A stretch of 64,000 bases of DNA from Acidimicrobium ferrooxidans DSM 10331 (GTDB taxonomy: Bacteria > Actinomycetota > Acidimicrobiia > Acidimicrobiales > Acidimicrobiaceae), in the NCBI RefSeq assembly GCF_000023265.1, contig NC_013124.1, positions 1,368,001-1,432,000 on the forward strand, read 5' to 3'. Both the position numbers and the translations under genes were made by a program. The first letter of the stretch is position 1, and each line of letters opens with the position of its first letter. The notes under the pieces are model-generated. The model was not told where the DNA came from, did not search any database, and saw only the letters and a program-made list of their open reading frames with translations. Shown one piece after another: positions 34,317 to 42,865 of the stretch.

Positions 34317-35606
34317 TCACGCCCCGCGGCGACGCACCCTGAGCTTGATCGGCGTCGCATCCATCTCGAAGGCCTCTCGGATCCGGTGCTCGAGGAATCG
34401 CAGGTACGGCGGCGGGAGGCTGCGGTTCGCAAAGAGTGTGAAGGTCGGCGGCCGCGTCGCCCCCTGTACCGCGTAGAGGATGCGCCCGGCGGGCGGGGGG
34501 TGCTCCGACTGGAGCTCGTTCAAGAAGCGATTGAGCTGGCCCGTCGGCACGCGACGCTCGTAGTCGGCCCGAGCCGCGAAGATCGCCGGCAGCACTCGAT
34601 GCACGCCGCGGCCCGTGAGTGCCGAGATCCGAACCGGATCGAGCCCCGTCACGAAAGCCAGTCGGTCCTCGACGTCACGCTCGATGCGGTCCTTGGCCTC
34701 GGCGTCGAGCTGGTCCCACTTGTTCAGCACGACGACGACCGGTGAGCCCGCGGCGTCGATGCGCTCGACGAGGCGCTGATCCCATCCGGTGACGCCCTCG
34801 GTCGCGTCGATCACGAGCAGCGACACGTCGGCCGCATCGATCGCCGCCAGCGTGCGCACCATCGAGAAGTACTCAGTGCCCGACTCGTAGCGGCTGCGGC
34901 GCCGGAGCCCAGCGGTGTCAACGAAGCGGATGCGACCCTCGTCGGTCTCGACGACCGTATCCAAGGTGTCGACGGTCGTGCCCGGCTGGTCATAGACGAT
35001 GGCCCGCGGCTCGCCAACCAGTCGGTTGAACAGGCTCGACTTGCCGACGTTCGGCCGCCCCACGATCGCGACGGCAACGTCGGCTGCCGGCGCCGCCTCC
35101 GGCTCCTCCGCCGCGGTGAGGTCGAGTCGCCGTGCAACGAGATCGAGCAGCTCGAAGACACCACGACCGTGCATCGCCGACACCGGCACCGGCTCGCCGA
35201 CCCCGAGCGCCAAGTGCTCCCAGATGGCCGGCTCATGCCCAGGGCTGTCCACCTTGTTCGCGACGAGGATCGAGGGCACCTTGGCGCGGCGCACCACGCG
35301 GGCGATGGCTGCGTCCTCCTCGGTGGGGGGCACACGCGCATCGACGACCACGAGCGCGAGATCCGCCCGCCGGAGCGCCGCCTCCACCGCAGCCGACACC
35401 GCAGCATCGAGACCGTCTGCGCCCGCGAGGTAGCCGCCGGTGTCGACGATCGCCAGCGGCGCCCCCTCCCAGTCGATGGTCGCCTCCTTCGCATCCCGCG
35501 TCACCTTGGGCCGTTCCTCGACCACCGCCTCTCGTCGTCCCACCACGCGGTTGAACAGGCTGGACTTGCCGACGTTCGGGCGCCCGACGATCACGACGCG
35601 CTTCAT
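34317..35606 (-). CDS. der: Ribosome biogenesis GTPase Der (EngA)
   Basis: This 429-aa double-GTPase is needed for 50S ribosome assembly. Two G domains each start with GRPNVGKSSLFNR (about residues 7-19 and 175-187). The G3 motifs are DTGGYL and DTAGLR and the G4 motifs are NKVD and NKWD. A C-terminal KH-like domain (QSEHPPPAGRILYAVQGATR, SYLRFLEHRIREAFEM-like end) follows. ATG 35606 overlaps the stop of the DUF512 gene (ATGA), and GGGGAG precedes it. Confidence 0.95.
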   Translation of the reverse strand: MKRVVIVGRPNVGKSSLFNRVVGRREAVVEERPKVTRDAKEATIDWEGAPLAIVDTGGYLAGADGLDAAVSAAVEAALRRADLALVVVDARVPPTEEDAAIARVVRRAKVPSILVANKVDSPGHEPAIWEHLALGVGEPVPVSAMHGRGVFELLDLVARRLDLTAAEEPEAAPAADVAVAIVGRPNVGKSSLFNRLVGEPRAIVYDQPGTTVDTLDTVVETDEGRIRFVDTAGLRRRSRYESGTEYFSMVRTLAAIDAADVSLLVIDATEGVTGWDQRLVERIDAAGSPVVVVLNKWDQLDAEAKDRIERDVEDRLAFVTGLDPVRISALTGRGVHRVLPAIFAARADYERRVPTGQLNRFLNELQSEHPPPAGRILYAVQGATRPPTFTLFANRSLPPPYLRFLEHRIREAFEMDATPIKLRVRRRGA

Positions 35607-36955
35607 GCTGCTCTCCCCACGCGGATCGCCCACCGCAGCGCGCTCCCGTTCGTCGCGACGACCTCGAGCCGCGGGTCGAGTTCATCGAGAGCGACGCCGT
35701 CGATGAACCGACCCCCGGACAGACACACGTCCGGCAGCAGGAGCCGATCCTCAGGGGCGTCTGCGACCGCTCGAGCCACGTCGCTGCCCGCGAGGAGGCC
35801 TGCGACCCCCACGTTGCCGCCGAAATACTCGTTCGCCACCTCGACGACACGAACATCGCCGTAGCCATGGCGCTCGAGGAGCGGGCGCAGCACGGCTGCT
35901 CCATAGCTGGATGTGACGACGGCCGTTGCTGGGCCTGGGCGCCGCCGACCCGAGAGCTCGACGCGCGTCGCTCGGTAGCCGAGGGCCGGGGCTCCCTCGA
36001 TCGCCCGAAAGAACCCGCTCGCGGGCTCCGTCGACGGCGACCTGGCGCCGAGGAACTCGGCCTCGAAGGCCCTCGCGAGCCCGATACCGTTCTCGAGCTG
36101 AGGCAGACCGGCGTAGTCCTCGAGCGGCGGGAACTCGACCCCCCCGACCAGGTAGAGCTCGTCGGCGGCCCAGGCACGGGGCGCACGCCGATCGCGGGCC
36201 CAGCGGTCGTAGCGCTCGATGATCTCGACCGCCCGGCGTGCCTCGTCGGGGGTGTGGGCACGCAGGTGCTCGCGGCTGAAGCGCGACACGCCGTAGGGCA
36301 CGACCCCGATGCTCGCAAGGCCCGGTGCGAGGAGCGCCAGCTCGGCCAAGGTCGCCTCGAGCTCGTCCGCGTCGTTGCGCTCCGGCACGAGCACGACCTG
36401 CGCATGCACCTCGACGCCCGCCTCGACGAGCGCGACCAGCCAGCGCAGCGACACCGCGCCACGCGGGTTACGCAGCATCGACGCCCGCAGCGCGGGGTTC
36501 GTGGCATGCACCGAGACGTAGAGGGGCCCCAGGCGTTCGGTGACGACCCGTTCGAAGTCCGCCTCGGTGAAACGCGTGAGCGTCGTGAAGTTGCCGTAGA
36601 GGAACGAGAGGCGATAGTCGTCGTCCTTGACGTACAGCGTCCGTCGCAAGCCCTTCGGCAGTTGGTAGATGAAGCAGAACTCGCAGTGGTTGTCGCAGGT
36701 GGTCACCCCGTCGAACACGGCGTCAGAGAGCTCCGCCCCGAGCGGCATGCCCGCCGCCTTGTCGACGGCCACCTCGAGCGACACACCGCCTCGCTCGACC
36801 TCGAGCACCGGGTCTGCGTCGTCGATGAGCTGGCGGTACTCGATGACGTCCCGAGGCTCCACGCCGTTCACCGCGACCAGCACGTCGCCGGGCGCGAGAC
36901 CGGCGCGGCCCGCAGGCGAGTCAGGCTCGACGAAGAGCAGGTGAGGACGAGGCAC
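35603..36955 (-). CDS. DUF512 family protein (PDZ plus radical-SAM-like)
   Basis: The 450-aa protein starts with a PDZ-like domain (LLFVEPDSPAGRAGLAPGDV then LVAVNGVEPRDVIEYRQLID, about residues 6-45). It has a radical-SAM-like cysteine cluster C-x3-C-x2-C at TTCDNHCEFCFIYQLPKG (Cys 87, 91, 94) and the DUF512 C-terminal domain. The function of the family is unknown; the cluster suggests an Fe-S enzyme. The GTG start lies 6 nt after TAGGCT (leaderless). It is co-transcribed with der through an ATGA overlap, a pairing that hints at a role near ribosomes or translation, and is divergent from ispH. Confidence 0.85.
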   Translation of the reverse strand: MPRPHLLFVEPDSPAGRAGLAPGDVLVAVNGVEPRDVIEYRQLIDDADPVLEVERGGVSLEVAVDKAAGMPLGAELSDAVFDGVTTCDNHCEFCFIYQLPKGLRRTLYVKDDDYRLSFLYGNFTTLTRFTEADFERVVTERLGPLYVSVHATNPALRASMLRNPRGAVSLRWLVALVEAGVEVHAQVVLVPERNDADELEATLAELALLAPGLASIGVVPYGVSRFSREHLRAHTPDEARRAVEIIERYDRWARDRRAPRAWAADELYLVGGVEFPPLEDYAGLPQLENGIGLARAFEAEFLGARSPSTEPASGFFRAIEGAPALGYRATRVELSGRRRPGPATAVVTSSYGAAVLRPLLERHGYGDVRVVEVANEYFGGNVGVAGLLAGSDVARAVADAPEDRLLLPDVCLSGGRFIDGVALDELDPRLEVVATNGSALRWAIRVGRAA

Positions 36956-36961
36956 ACCGAG

Positions 36962-37006
36962 AGCCTAGTGAGCACCCAGAGGGCGCCTTCTCGAGCGCCC
37001 TAGACT
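36962..37006. promoter_or_regulatory. Divergent leaderless promoters of DUF512-der and ispH
   Basis: TAGGCT on the minus strand (36962-36967) lies 6 nt before the GTG of the DUF512 gene. TAGACT on the plus strand (37001-37006) lies 8 nt before the ATG of ispH. The two -10 boxes share a 59-bp gap, so their -35 regions overlap. Confidence 0.55.
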
Positions 37007-37014
37007 CACGAACC

Positions 37015-38049
37015 ATGGCCGTCGACAAGGTCCTGCTCGCCGCTCCTCGTGGTTTTTGTGCCGGGGTCGAGCGGGCCATCGGCGCCCTCGGCTGGATGCT
37101 GCGCATCTTCGAACCGCCCGTGTACTGCTACCACGAGATCGTGCACAACCGCCTCGTGGTCGAGGCGTTCGAAGCAGCAGGCGTCGTCTTCGTCGACGAC
37201 GTCGAGAGCGTCCCCCCTGGTCGCCCGGTCATGCTGTCTGCCCACGGGACCGCCCCCGAGGTCCTCGAGGCGGCGCGCCAACGCTGTCCCATCGTCGTCG
37301 ATGCCGTCTGTCCGCTCGTCACGAAGGTCCACCACGAGATCCGAACGCGAGCCCAGCGCGGCTACCAGATCGTCTACGTCGGTCATCGTGGCCACGAGGA
37401 GGCCATCGGCGCCACCGCCGAAGCTCCCGAAGCCGTCACCTTCGTCGAGACGCCAGAGGAGGCTCGCGCCATCACCCTCGGCGACGGGCCGGTCGCGCTG
37501 CTCGCCCAGACCACGCTCGCCGTGCCCGAATGGGAGGCGATCGCCGCCATCGTCGCCAGCCAGACGCCCAACCTCTGGCAGCCGGGCCGCTCCGACCTGT
37601 GCTACGCCACCACGAACCGACAGGCGGCCGTTCGGGCGCTTGCAGAGCGTGTCGACGCCATGGTCGTGGTCGGATCTGCGAACTCCTCGAACACCCGCGC
37701 TCTCGAGCGCGTCGCCACGAGCGCCGGCGTGGGCCACGTCGAGCGCGTCAACCGCCCGAGCGAGCTCGTCGGCCCGTTCGAGGGCATCGTGGGCGTCACC
37801 GCCGGGGCATCGGCTGCGGAGTCCGTCGTCAAAGATGTGGTGGCCGCACTCGCGCCGCGGCTGGGCGTCGAGGAGATCAGCGTCCTCGAGGAGGACGAGT
37901 TCTTCCCACTCCCTCCCGATCTGCGCGACCTCATCGGTGCGCTCGCGGGCGTCGTCGCGGTTGCAACAGGCGTCTCCCCAGAGGGCGCACTGCCCGAGCG
38001 AGAGTCCGCCGAGGCGATACTCGCCGCACTCGACACTCGCCACCGCTAG
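37015..38049 (+). CDS. ispH: 4-Hydroxy-3-methylbut-2-enyl diphosphate reductase
   Basis: This [4Fe-4S] enzyme is the last step of the MEP isoprenoid pathway, giving IPP and DMAPP. The 344-aa protein has the three cluster cysteines: Cys15 (APRGFCAGVERAI), Cys99 (DAVCPLVTKVH) and Cys196 (DLCYATTNRQ). It also has substrate motifs HEIVHN, SAHGTAP, GHRGHEEAIGA and VVGSANSSNT. The start is set by the TAGACT box 8 nt upstream; no ribosome site is seen. Confidence 0.97.
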   Translation: MAVDKVLLAAPRGFCAGVERAIGALGWMLRIFEPPVYCYHEIVHNRLVVEAFEAAGVVFVDDVESVPPGRPVMLSAHGTAPEVLEAARQRCPIVVDAVCPLVTKVHHEIRTRAQRGYQIVYVGHRGHEEAIGATAEAPEAVTFVETPEEARAITLGDGPVALLAQTTLAVPEWEAIAAIVASQTPNLWQPGRSDLCYATTNRQAAVRALAERVDAMVVVGSANSSNTRALERVATSAGVGHVERVNRPSELVGPFEGIVGVTAGASAAESVVKDVVAALAPRLGVEEISVLEEDEFFPLPPDLRDLIGALAGVVAVATGVSPEGALPERESAEAILAALDTRHR

Positions 38050-38072
38050 TCACGCCTACGTCGGTCGATCCG

Positions 38073-38840
38073 TCAGATCGCCTGCGTCCCGTCGAGACGG
38101 ATCGAACGCTCATGGACCGGAGGGAGCTTCGGCAGCTGCGTCGGATCAGACGCCACCCGCCGCCCGGAGGCGACGATGAGGGCTCGCGAGCGTCGAGCCG
38201 CAGCGAGGAGCCGATTGAGCTCGGACTCGAGCATCTCGCTGAGCTGGCGGATCTCCTGGCGCCGAACGCGCCCGGCCCAGGATGCGCGAACTTCGCCGGG
38301 CCAGAGGGCTCGACCAACCTCGATCGCCACGGGAGCCGGGAGGATCAGTGCAGATCCAGGGCGCATCGCCCGCTCCGACCCGGCGATGGCCGCCGGCACG
38401 ACCGGCACGCCCGCCCGCAAGGCGAGGTAGGCCGCTCCCTCCTCGATGCCCTCCACGCGCTCGCCGCGACGGCGCGTCCCTTCGGGGAACACCACGAGCG
38501 AGCGCCCGCTGCCGAGCGCCGCGAGCGCGAGCTCGATCGCCTCCCGATCGGTCGCTTCGCGGTGCACCGGGAATCCACCGAGCAGCCGCAGAAGCGCGCC
38601 GAAACCCGGTGCCTCCATGACGCCGGACTTGGCCATGTAGGTCATCGGCTCGCCCGTGATCGAGCCGATGAAGGGCGTGTCGAGATTCGAGCGATGCGTC
38701 GGCGCGAGGATGTAGGGCGCCGGGGGCAGCGCCTCCTCGAACCCGACCGCGACAGCGAACATGGCCCGATTGGCCAGCCGGACGAGCTCGCGCGCGCCGC
38801 GGTAGAAGGCCCGCTGGGCCAACGAGCCGACCTCGATCAC
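38073..38840 (-). CDS. plsC: 1-Acyl-glycerol-3-phosphate acyltransferase (PlsC family)
   Basis: This membrane-associated acyltransferase makes phosphatidic acid. The 255-aa protein has the HX4D catalytic motif as THRSNLDTPFIGS (about residue 48), FPVHRE, the glycerophosphate-binding FPEGTRRRGERVEG and VPVVPAAIAGS. The GTG start overlaps the cmk stop (GTGA), a pairing often seen where cmk is followed by plsC. The last ~50 residues are a basic extension without recognisable motifs. Confidence 0.9.
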   Translation of the reverse strand: MIEVGSLAQRAFYRGARELVRLANRAMFAVAVGFEEALPPAPYILAPTHRSNLDTPFIGSITGEPMTYMAKSGVMEAPGFGALLRLLGGFPVHREATDREAIELALAALGSGRSLVVFPEGTRRRGERVEGIEEGAAYLALRAGVPVVPAAIAGSERAMRPGSALILPAPVAIEVGRALWPGEVRASWAGRVRRQEIRQLSEMLESELNRLLAAARRSRALIVASGRRVASDPTQLPKLPPVHERSIRLDGTQAI

Positions 38841-39490
38841 GCAGGCACCTCCGAGAGCGCCGCCACGAGTTCGCCCACCCGCACGGCGAGTGCTGCAACG
38901 GAGACGTCCGACGTGTCGACGACGATCGCATCGGCGGCAGGCAACGCCGGCGCCACAGCGCGGCGTGCGTTGACCCGATCCCGCGCGAGCACCGCGACAC
39001 CCTCGTCGTGTCTCCTCGCCACACGCACCGCGTCCCGCGCGACGAGGAACAGCTTGAGCTCGGCGTCGGGAACGACGACCGTCCCGATGTCACGACCCTC
39101 GACGACCGCCGAACCGAGCGCGTGGATGTCGGCTCGCTCGAGCGCGAGGACGGCGTCACGAACCAGGCGATCTTGCGTCAGCACGGCAAGCACCTCGGTG
39201 AGTGTGGGATCGCGCAGGCGCGCGCCGAGCGCTTCGGCCTCGCGGTAGCGAGCGAGCGGGTCGCCGACGCGCCGGAGCTCTTCGGCCACCTCCGCCGGTG
39301 CCAACCCCTCGGCCTCGGCGAGGTGCGCAGCGAAACGGAAGTAGAGCCCCGTGTTGATACAGGCAATCTTGAGATCGTCGGCGAGCCGCACCGCGAGAGT
39401 CGACTTACCGGTCCCTGAGAGGCCGTCGATCGCGATCACGAGACGGCGGCGCTGGGCTACGGCCCCATCGTGCCGAGATCTCGCCTCCAC
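38837..39490 (-). CDS. cmk: Cytidylate kinase
   Basis: This kinase phosphorylates CMP and dCMP. The 217-aa protein has the P-loop DGLSGTGKSTLAVRLA, the substrate site INTGLYFRFAAHL, the CMP motif VVEGRDIGTVVVPDAELKLF, and the lid VARRHDEGVAVLARDRVNAR. The usual YRA of the substrate site reads YFR here. I choose GTG 39490 because TAGCCT lies 8 nt upstream and the length then fits the family; GTG 39439 would leave the P-loop at the very start. It is followed by plsC. Confidence 0.88.
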   Translation of the reverse strand: MEARSRHDGAVAQRRRLVIAIDGLSGTGKSTLAVRLADDLKIACINTGLYFRFAAHLAEAEGLAPAEVAEELRRVGDPLARYREAEALGARLRDPTLTEVLAVLTQDRLVRDAVLALERADIHALGSAVVEGRDIGTVVVPDAELKLFLVARDAVRVARRHDEGVAVLARDRVNARRAVAPALPAADAIVVDTSDVSVAALAVRVGELVAALSEVPA

Positions 39491-39630
39491 GGCCAGGTAG
39501 GCTAGTGAGGAGCAACCGACGGGACGTGCGGGTGCGCTCCGTGCGAATTCGAGTTCTGGGCTCAGGTCATTCTCGGATTGTCCGGACACACTCACAATGA
39601 CTAGGTCGGCGTCGGATGAAGGAGTTGGGT

Positions 39631-40584
39631 GTGAGCAGAACGACTCGCTTTGCCAAGGATCGCGGGTTGACGGCACGGATGACCTTCACCATCTTCCTCC
39701 TCGGGCTGGTGTACGTCCTGTTCTTCGGACTGCTCATCGCCGTCGGCGTCGGCGCGCTCACCGTGGTCGTCATCGCGGCGATCTTCCTCTTCGTGCAGTA
39801 CTTCTACGCCGACAAGATCGCGCTCTTCGGCATGCGTGGCCACCTCGTCACCGAGGACCAGGAGCCGCAGCTCTACCAGATCGTCGAGCGACTCGCCGCC
39901 CTCGCTGACATGCCCATGCCGAAGATCGCCGTGTCGGAACTCGACATCCCGAACGCCTTCGCCACCGGCCGGAGCCCGTCGAAGGCGGTCGTGTGTGTGA
40001 CGCGCGGCCTCCAGCGCCGCCTCTCCCCCCAAGAGCTCGAGGCGGTCCTCTCCCACGAGCTCAGCCACGTCGCCCATCGAGACGTCGCCGTCATGACCAT
40101 CGCATCGTTCATCGGCGTGCTCGCCGGCCTGCTGATCCGGGTGATGTTCTACTCCGAGCTCTTCTCGGGTGGGTTGGGCTACGGCGGGGGACGTGGTCGT
40201 GGGGGGCAGATGCAAGGCGGCGGCCAACTCGTCGCCGTCGAGATGCTGATCATGCTCGTCTCGGCGATCGTGTACGCCATCAGCTTCCTCCTCATCCGCG
40301 CGCTCAGCCGCTACCGCGAACTGGCTGCCGATCGCTCCGGCGCGATCCTCATCGGGCGTCCCGCGCTCCTGAAGTCGGCGCTCTTGCGCATCTCGGGCGC
40401 CATGGGACAGATCCCGACGCGGGACCTCCGAAGCGCCCAGGCGTTCAACGCGTTCTTCTTCACCCCGGCGATCGCACCTCGCGGTGGCATCGGCCTCGGC
40501 GAGCTGTTCTCGACCCATCCCTCGCTCGAGAAGCGCATCGCCCAACTGGATGCGCTCGAGCGCCAACTCGGTACGGCGGAGTAG
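39631..40584 (+). CDS. htpX: Membrane zinc protease HtpX (M48)
   Basis: This membrane metalloprotease of stress and membrane-protein quality control has 317 aa. Two hydrophobic N-terminal helices (FTIFLLGLVYVLFFGLLIAV and VVVIAAIFLFVQYFYADKIA) precede the zinc motif HELSH (His142, Glu143, His146) in EAVLSHELSHVAHRD. Two more helices follow, then the third-ligand region SRYRELAADRSGAILIGRPA. AAGGAG lies 7 nt before GTG 39631 and the residual N-terminus matches homologues, so I prefer it to ATG 39616. The downstream gene pspAB starts 2 bp after the stop. Confidence 0.93.
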   Translation: MSRTTRFAKDRGLTARMTFTIFLLGLVYVLFFGLLIAVGVGALTVVVIAAIFLFVQYFYADKIALFGMRGHLVTEDQEPQLYQIVERLAALADMPMPKIAVSELDIPNAFATGRSPSKAVVCVTRGLQRRLSPQELEAVLSHELSHVAHRDVAVMTIASFIGVLAGLLIRVMFYSELFSGGLGYGGGRGRGGQMQGGGQLVAVEMLIMLVSAIVYAISFLLIRALSRYRELAADRSGAILIGRPALLKSALLRISGAMGQIPTRDLRSAQAFNAFFFTPAIAPRGGIGLGELFSTHPSLEKRIAQLDALERQLGTAE

Positions 40585-40586
40585 GC

Positions 40587-41192
40587 GTGGGGTTCTTCGA
40601 CACCCTCTTCGGCCGCACCAAGGTGGCCCAGCCCAAGGTGGACGCCCTCTTCGCGCTCCCGGGGGCAGCGATCACGCTCGAGGTCGCCGCCAACCTCACG
40701 AGCGACGGATGGGGCGCGGTGGTCTTCAAGCCCGCCTCGGGAGCCGCCTTCGCGAACACCGAGCACGAGTTCCGCGACGTGCTCGCCGAGCTGACCGACA
40801 CGACGGTCACGCAGGCCACCGATGGCTTCGGCTATCGCTGGGTCCTCCTTCGCGCCGCGGATCTCGAGACCCTGGTCACGGCCGTGCACGCCGTGAACCG
40901 GAGCCTCGAGGACCATGGATTCGGCCCTCAGCTCCTCTGCTCACTGTTCGCCTTCCATGACACCACAGGCGCCCAGCCCGTCTTCTGGGTCTACCTCTAC
41001 AAGCGCGGCACCTTCTACCCATTCGTCCCCACCGGCCACGAACAACGTGACAACGAGCGCGAACTGTCACTGAAGGCGGTGGTGGGCTCCGATCTCCCCG
41101 TCGAAGAGGACCTGACGCGCTGGTTCCCCCTGTGGGACATCCCCGACCCGCCACCTGCCGCCGCCCAAGACGGCACGGGCTCGACGACCTAA
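40587..41192 (+). CDS. pspAB: PspA-associated protein PspAB
   Basis: This 201-aa protein of the PspAB family starts GFFDTLFGRTKVAQPKVDAL and carries ALPGAAITLEVAANL, HAVNRSLEDHGFGPQLLCSL and VYLYKRGTFYPFVPTGHEQ. In actinobacteria it is usually encoded next to HtpX, as here, and is linked to the phage-shock (PspA) membrane stress response. No PspA gene is in the window. GTG 40587 follows GGAG in the htpX stop region, so the genes are translationally linked. Its stop overlaps the end of the convergent aroA by 4 nt. Confidence 0.88.
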   Translation: MGFFDTLFGRTKVAQPKVDALFALPGAAITLEVAANLTSDGWGAVVFKPASGAAFANTEHEFRDVLAELTDTTVTQATDGFGYRWVLLRAADLETLVTAVHAVNRSLEDHGFGPQLLCSLFAFHDTTGAQPVFWVYLYKRGTFYPFVPTGHEQRDNERELSLKAVVGSDLPVEEDLTRWFPLWDIPDPPPAAAQDGTGSTT

Positions 41193-42493
41193 TCCTCGGT
41201 TCGGACGACGGCCTCGCACAACCGCACGAAATCGTCGACGAAGCCGGGGTAGCTGGTCGCGACCCACTCGGCGTCGCGAATGCGCGCCCCGATGCCCTGG
41301 GTGGCCGCCCAGACGGCCGCACTCATCGCGATCCGATGGTCACGCACCGAATCCACGAGGACGGGCCCGCTGGGGCTCGTCGGGCCCTCGACCACGAAGC
41401 CGTCGTGCGAGGTCTCGACCGTCGCACCGAAGGCCTCGAGCATCCGAGCCGTCGTCTCGATGCGGTCGGACTCCTTGACGCGTAGCTCCGCAGCTCCCTC
41501 GATGCGACTCGTGCCCCGAGCGGCAGCAAAGGCGACGGCGAGCACGGGGACCTCGTCGATCAGGCTCGGCACCTCGTCGGCGACGATCGTCGTCGCGCCG
41601 AGCGCGGCGCCGCGCACGATCACCGTGTCGCGTCCGAGCACCTCGATCTCGGCGCCCATACGCCGCAGCACGTCGAGATAGCCCGTCCTCGTCGGCCCCA
41701 GGTAGGCACCACGAACCTCGAGCCGTGCTCCCGGGGTCGCTGCCGCGGCCACCACGAAGAAGGCCGCAGCCGAGGGGTCACGCGCGACCACGATGCGCTC
41801 GACGGGGCGCGGTGTGCCGGGCACCACGCTCACCCGATGTCGCCCATCGGCGAGCTCCTCCTCGTCGACCTCGAGACCGAGCAGACCGAGGAGTTCTTCC
41901 GTGTGCGGACGGGTCGCGACCGGCTCGACGACGCTCACCGCCGACGCCGCCCCAAGGCCAGCCAACAGCAGGGCCGACTTGACCTGGGCCGAGGCGACAC
42001 GCAGCTCGATGGTCCCGCCCGCAAGCCGCGCGCCGCGCACGGCAGCAGGCAGCCAGCGAGCCCCCCCTCGCGCGTCGATCACCGCGCCGAGGCTCCGCAG
42101 CGGCTCGATCACGCGTGCCATCGGCCGCCGGCGCACCGACGCATCCCCGTCGATGACCACGAGGCCAGGCACGAGCGTCGCGACCCCGAGTCCGAGCCGC
42201 GCGAGGGTTCCCGAGTTGCCGACGTCGATCACGCCTTCGGGCTCGACGAGGCCCTCGATGCCGGGGCCGTCGATCTCGAGGGTGCCGTTCGCACGCTCCG
42301 ACACGACGGCCCCGAAGGCACGGATCGCCTCGAGCGTGGCGGTGACGTCGAGCGCGCGCGAGAGGCCCTCGACGATCGTCGTTCCCCGCGCGAGGAGCGC
42401 GCCGAGGAGCGCTCGATGGCTGATGGATTTGTCGGGCGGCGGCTCGAGCACGCCAGAGGGGGCATGTGCACCCGGCCGGATGACGAGGTCCAC
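41189..42493 (-). CDS. aroA: 5-Enolpyruvylshikimate-3-phosphate synthase
   Basis: This shikimate-pathway enzyme joins PEP and shikimate-3-phosphate. The 434-aa protein has PDKSISHRALLGALL (Lys22), DVGNSGTLARLGLG, DASVRRRPMARVIEPLRSLG and LRVKESDRIETTARML, in two inside-out alpha/beta domains. PEP-site residues are present; the Gly-Asn-Ser-Gly-Thr loop differs from the classic GNAGT. It is the last gene of the GNAT-scpA-scpB-rluB-aroH-aroA run, 9 bp after aroH, which acts in the same pathway. Confidence 0.95.
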   Translation of the reverse strand: MDLVIRPGAHAPSGVLEPPPDKSISHRALLGALLARGTTIVEGLSRALDVTATLEAIRAFGAVVSERANGTLEIDGPGIEGLVEPEGVIDVGNSGTLARLGLGVATLVPGLVVIDGDASVRRRPMARVIEPLRSLGAVIDARGGARWLPAAVRGARLAGGTIELRVASAQVKSALLLAGLGAASAVSVVEPVATRPHTEELLGLLGLEVDEEELADGRHRVSVVPGTPRPVERIVVARDPSAAAFFVVAAAATPGARLEVRGAYLGPTRTGYLDVLRRMGAEIEVLGRDTVIVRGAALGATTIVADEVPSLIDEVPVLAVAFAAARGTSRIEGAAELRVKESDRIETTARMLEAFGATVETSHDGFVVEGPTSPSGPVLVDSVRDHRIAMSAAVWAATQGIGARIRDAEWVATSYPGFVDDFVRLCEAVVRTED

Positions 42494-42502
42494 GCTCGTG
42501 AC

Positions 42503-42865
42503 CTAGGCCGGCAGGTCGTCTCGCAGACCGACCGCGCCATGGAGGTAGACGTGGTGGAAGGCGCTCCGGGGTCGCTCGTCTTCGAGGTGCATCAGCACGC
42601 GCACGCACCGCTGGGTTCCCCCCACGATGTCGAGCTCGCGCGCGCAGATCAACGGCACGTCACCAAGGCCGATCTCGCGGGCTGCGGTGGCAGGAAAGAG
42701 CGAGTGCAGATCGTCGGTCGCGGTGAAGAGGATCGAGACGAGCTGCTCCTTGCCGATGCCGTTCGCCGCCAGCATGCGGCTCACGAGCTCCTGGACACGC
42801 TCGCGCATCGCCTCGGGCGTGTCCTCGTCAAGCGTCGTCGCTCCCCGCAACCCCCGTAGCGCCAT
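42503..42865 (-). CDS. aroH: Chorismate mutase, AroH class
   Basis: This 120-aa trimeric-type enzyme converts chorismate to prephenate for Phe and Tyr. It matches Bacillus-type AroH: RGLRGATTLDEDTPEAMRER (Arg near residue 7), ILFTATDDLHSLFPATAARE and CVRVLMHLEDERPRSAFHHV (Arg near 90). ATG 42865 lies within the 3' end of rluB (38-nt overlap). TAGCCT, 8 nt upstream and also inside rluB, would give a leaderless mRNA, so aroH-aroA may have their own promoter within the operon. Confidence 0.92.
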   Translation of the reverse strand: MALRGLRGATTLDEDTPEAMRERVQELVSRMLAANGIGKEQLVSILFTATDDLHSLFPATAAREIGLGDVPLICARELDIVGGTQRCVRVLMHLEDERPRSAFHHVYLHGAVGLRDDLPA

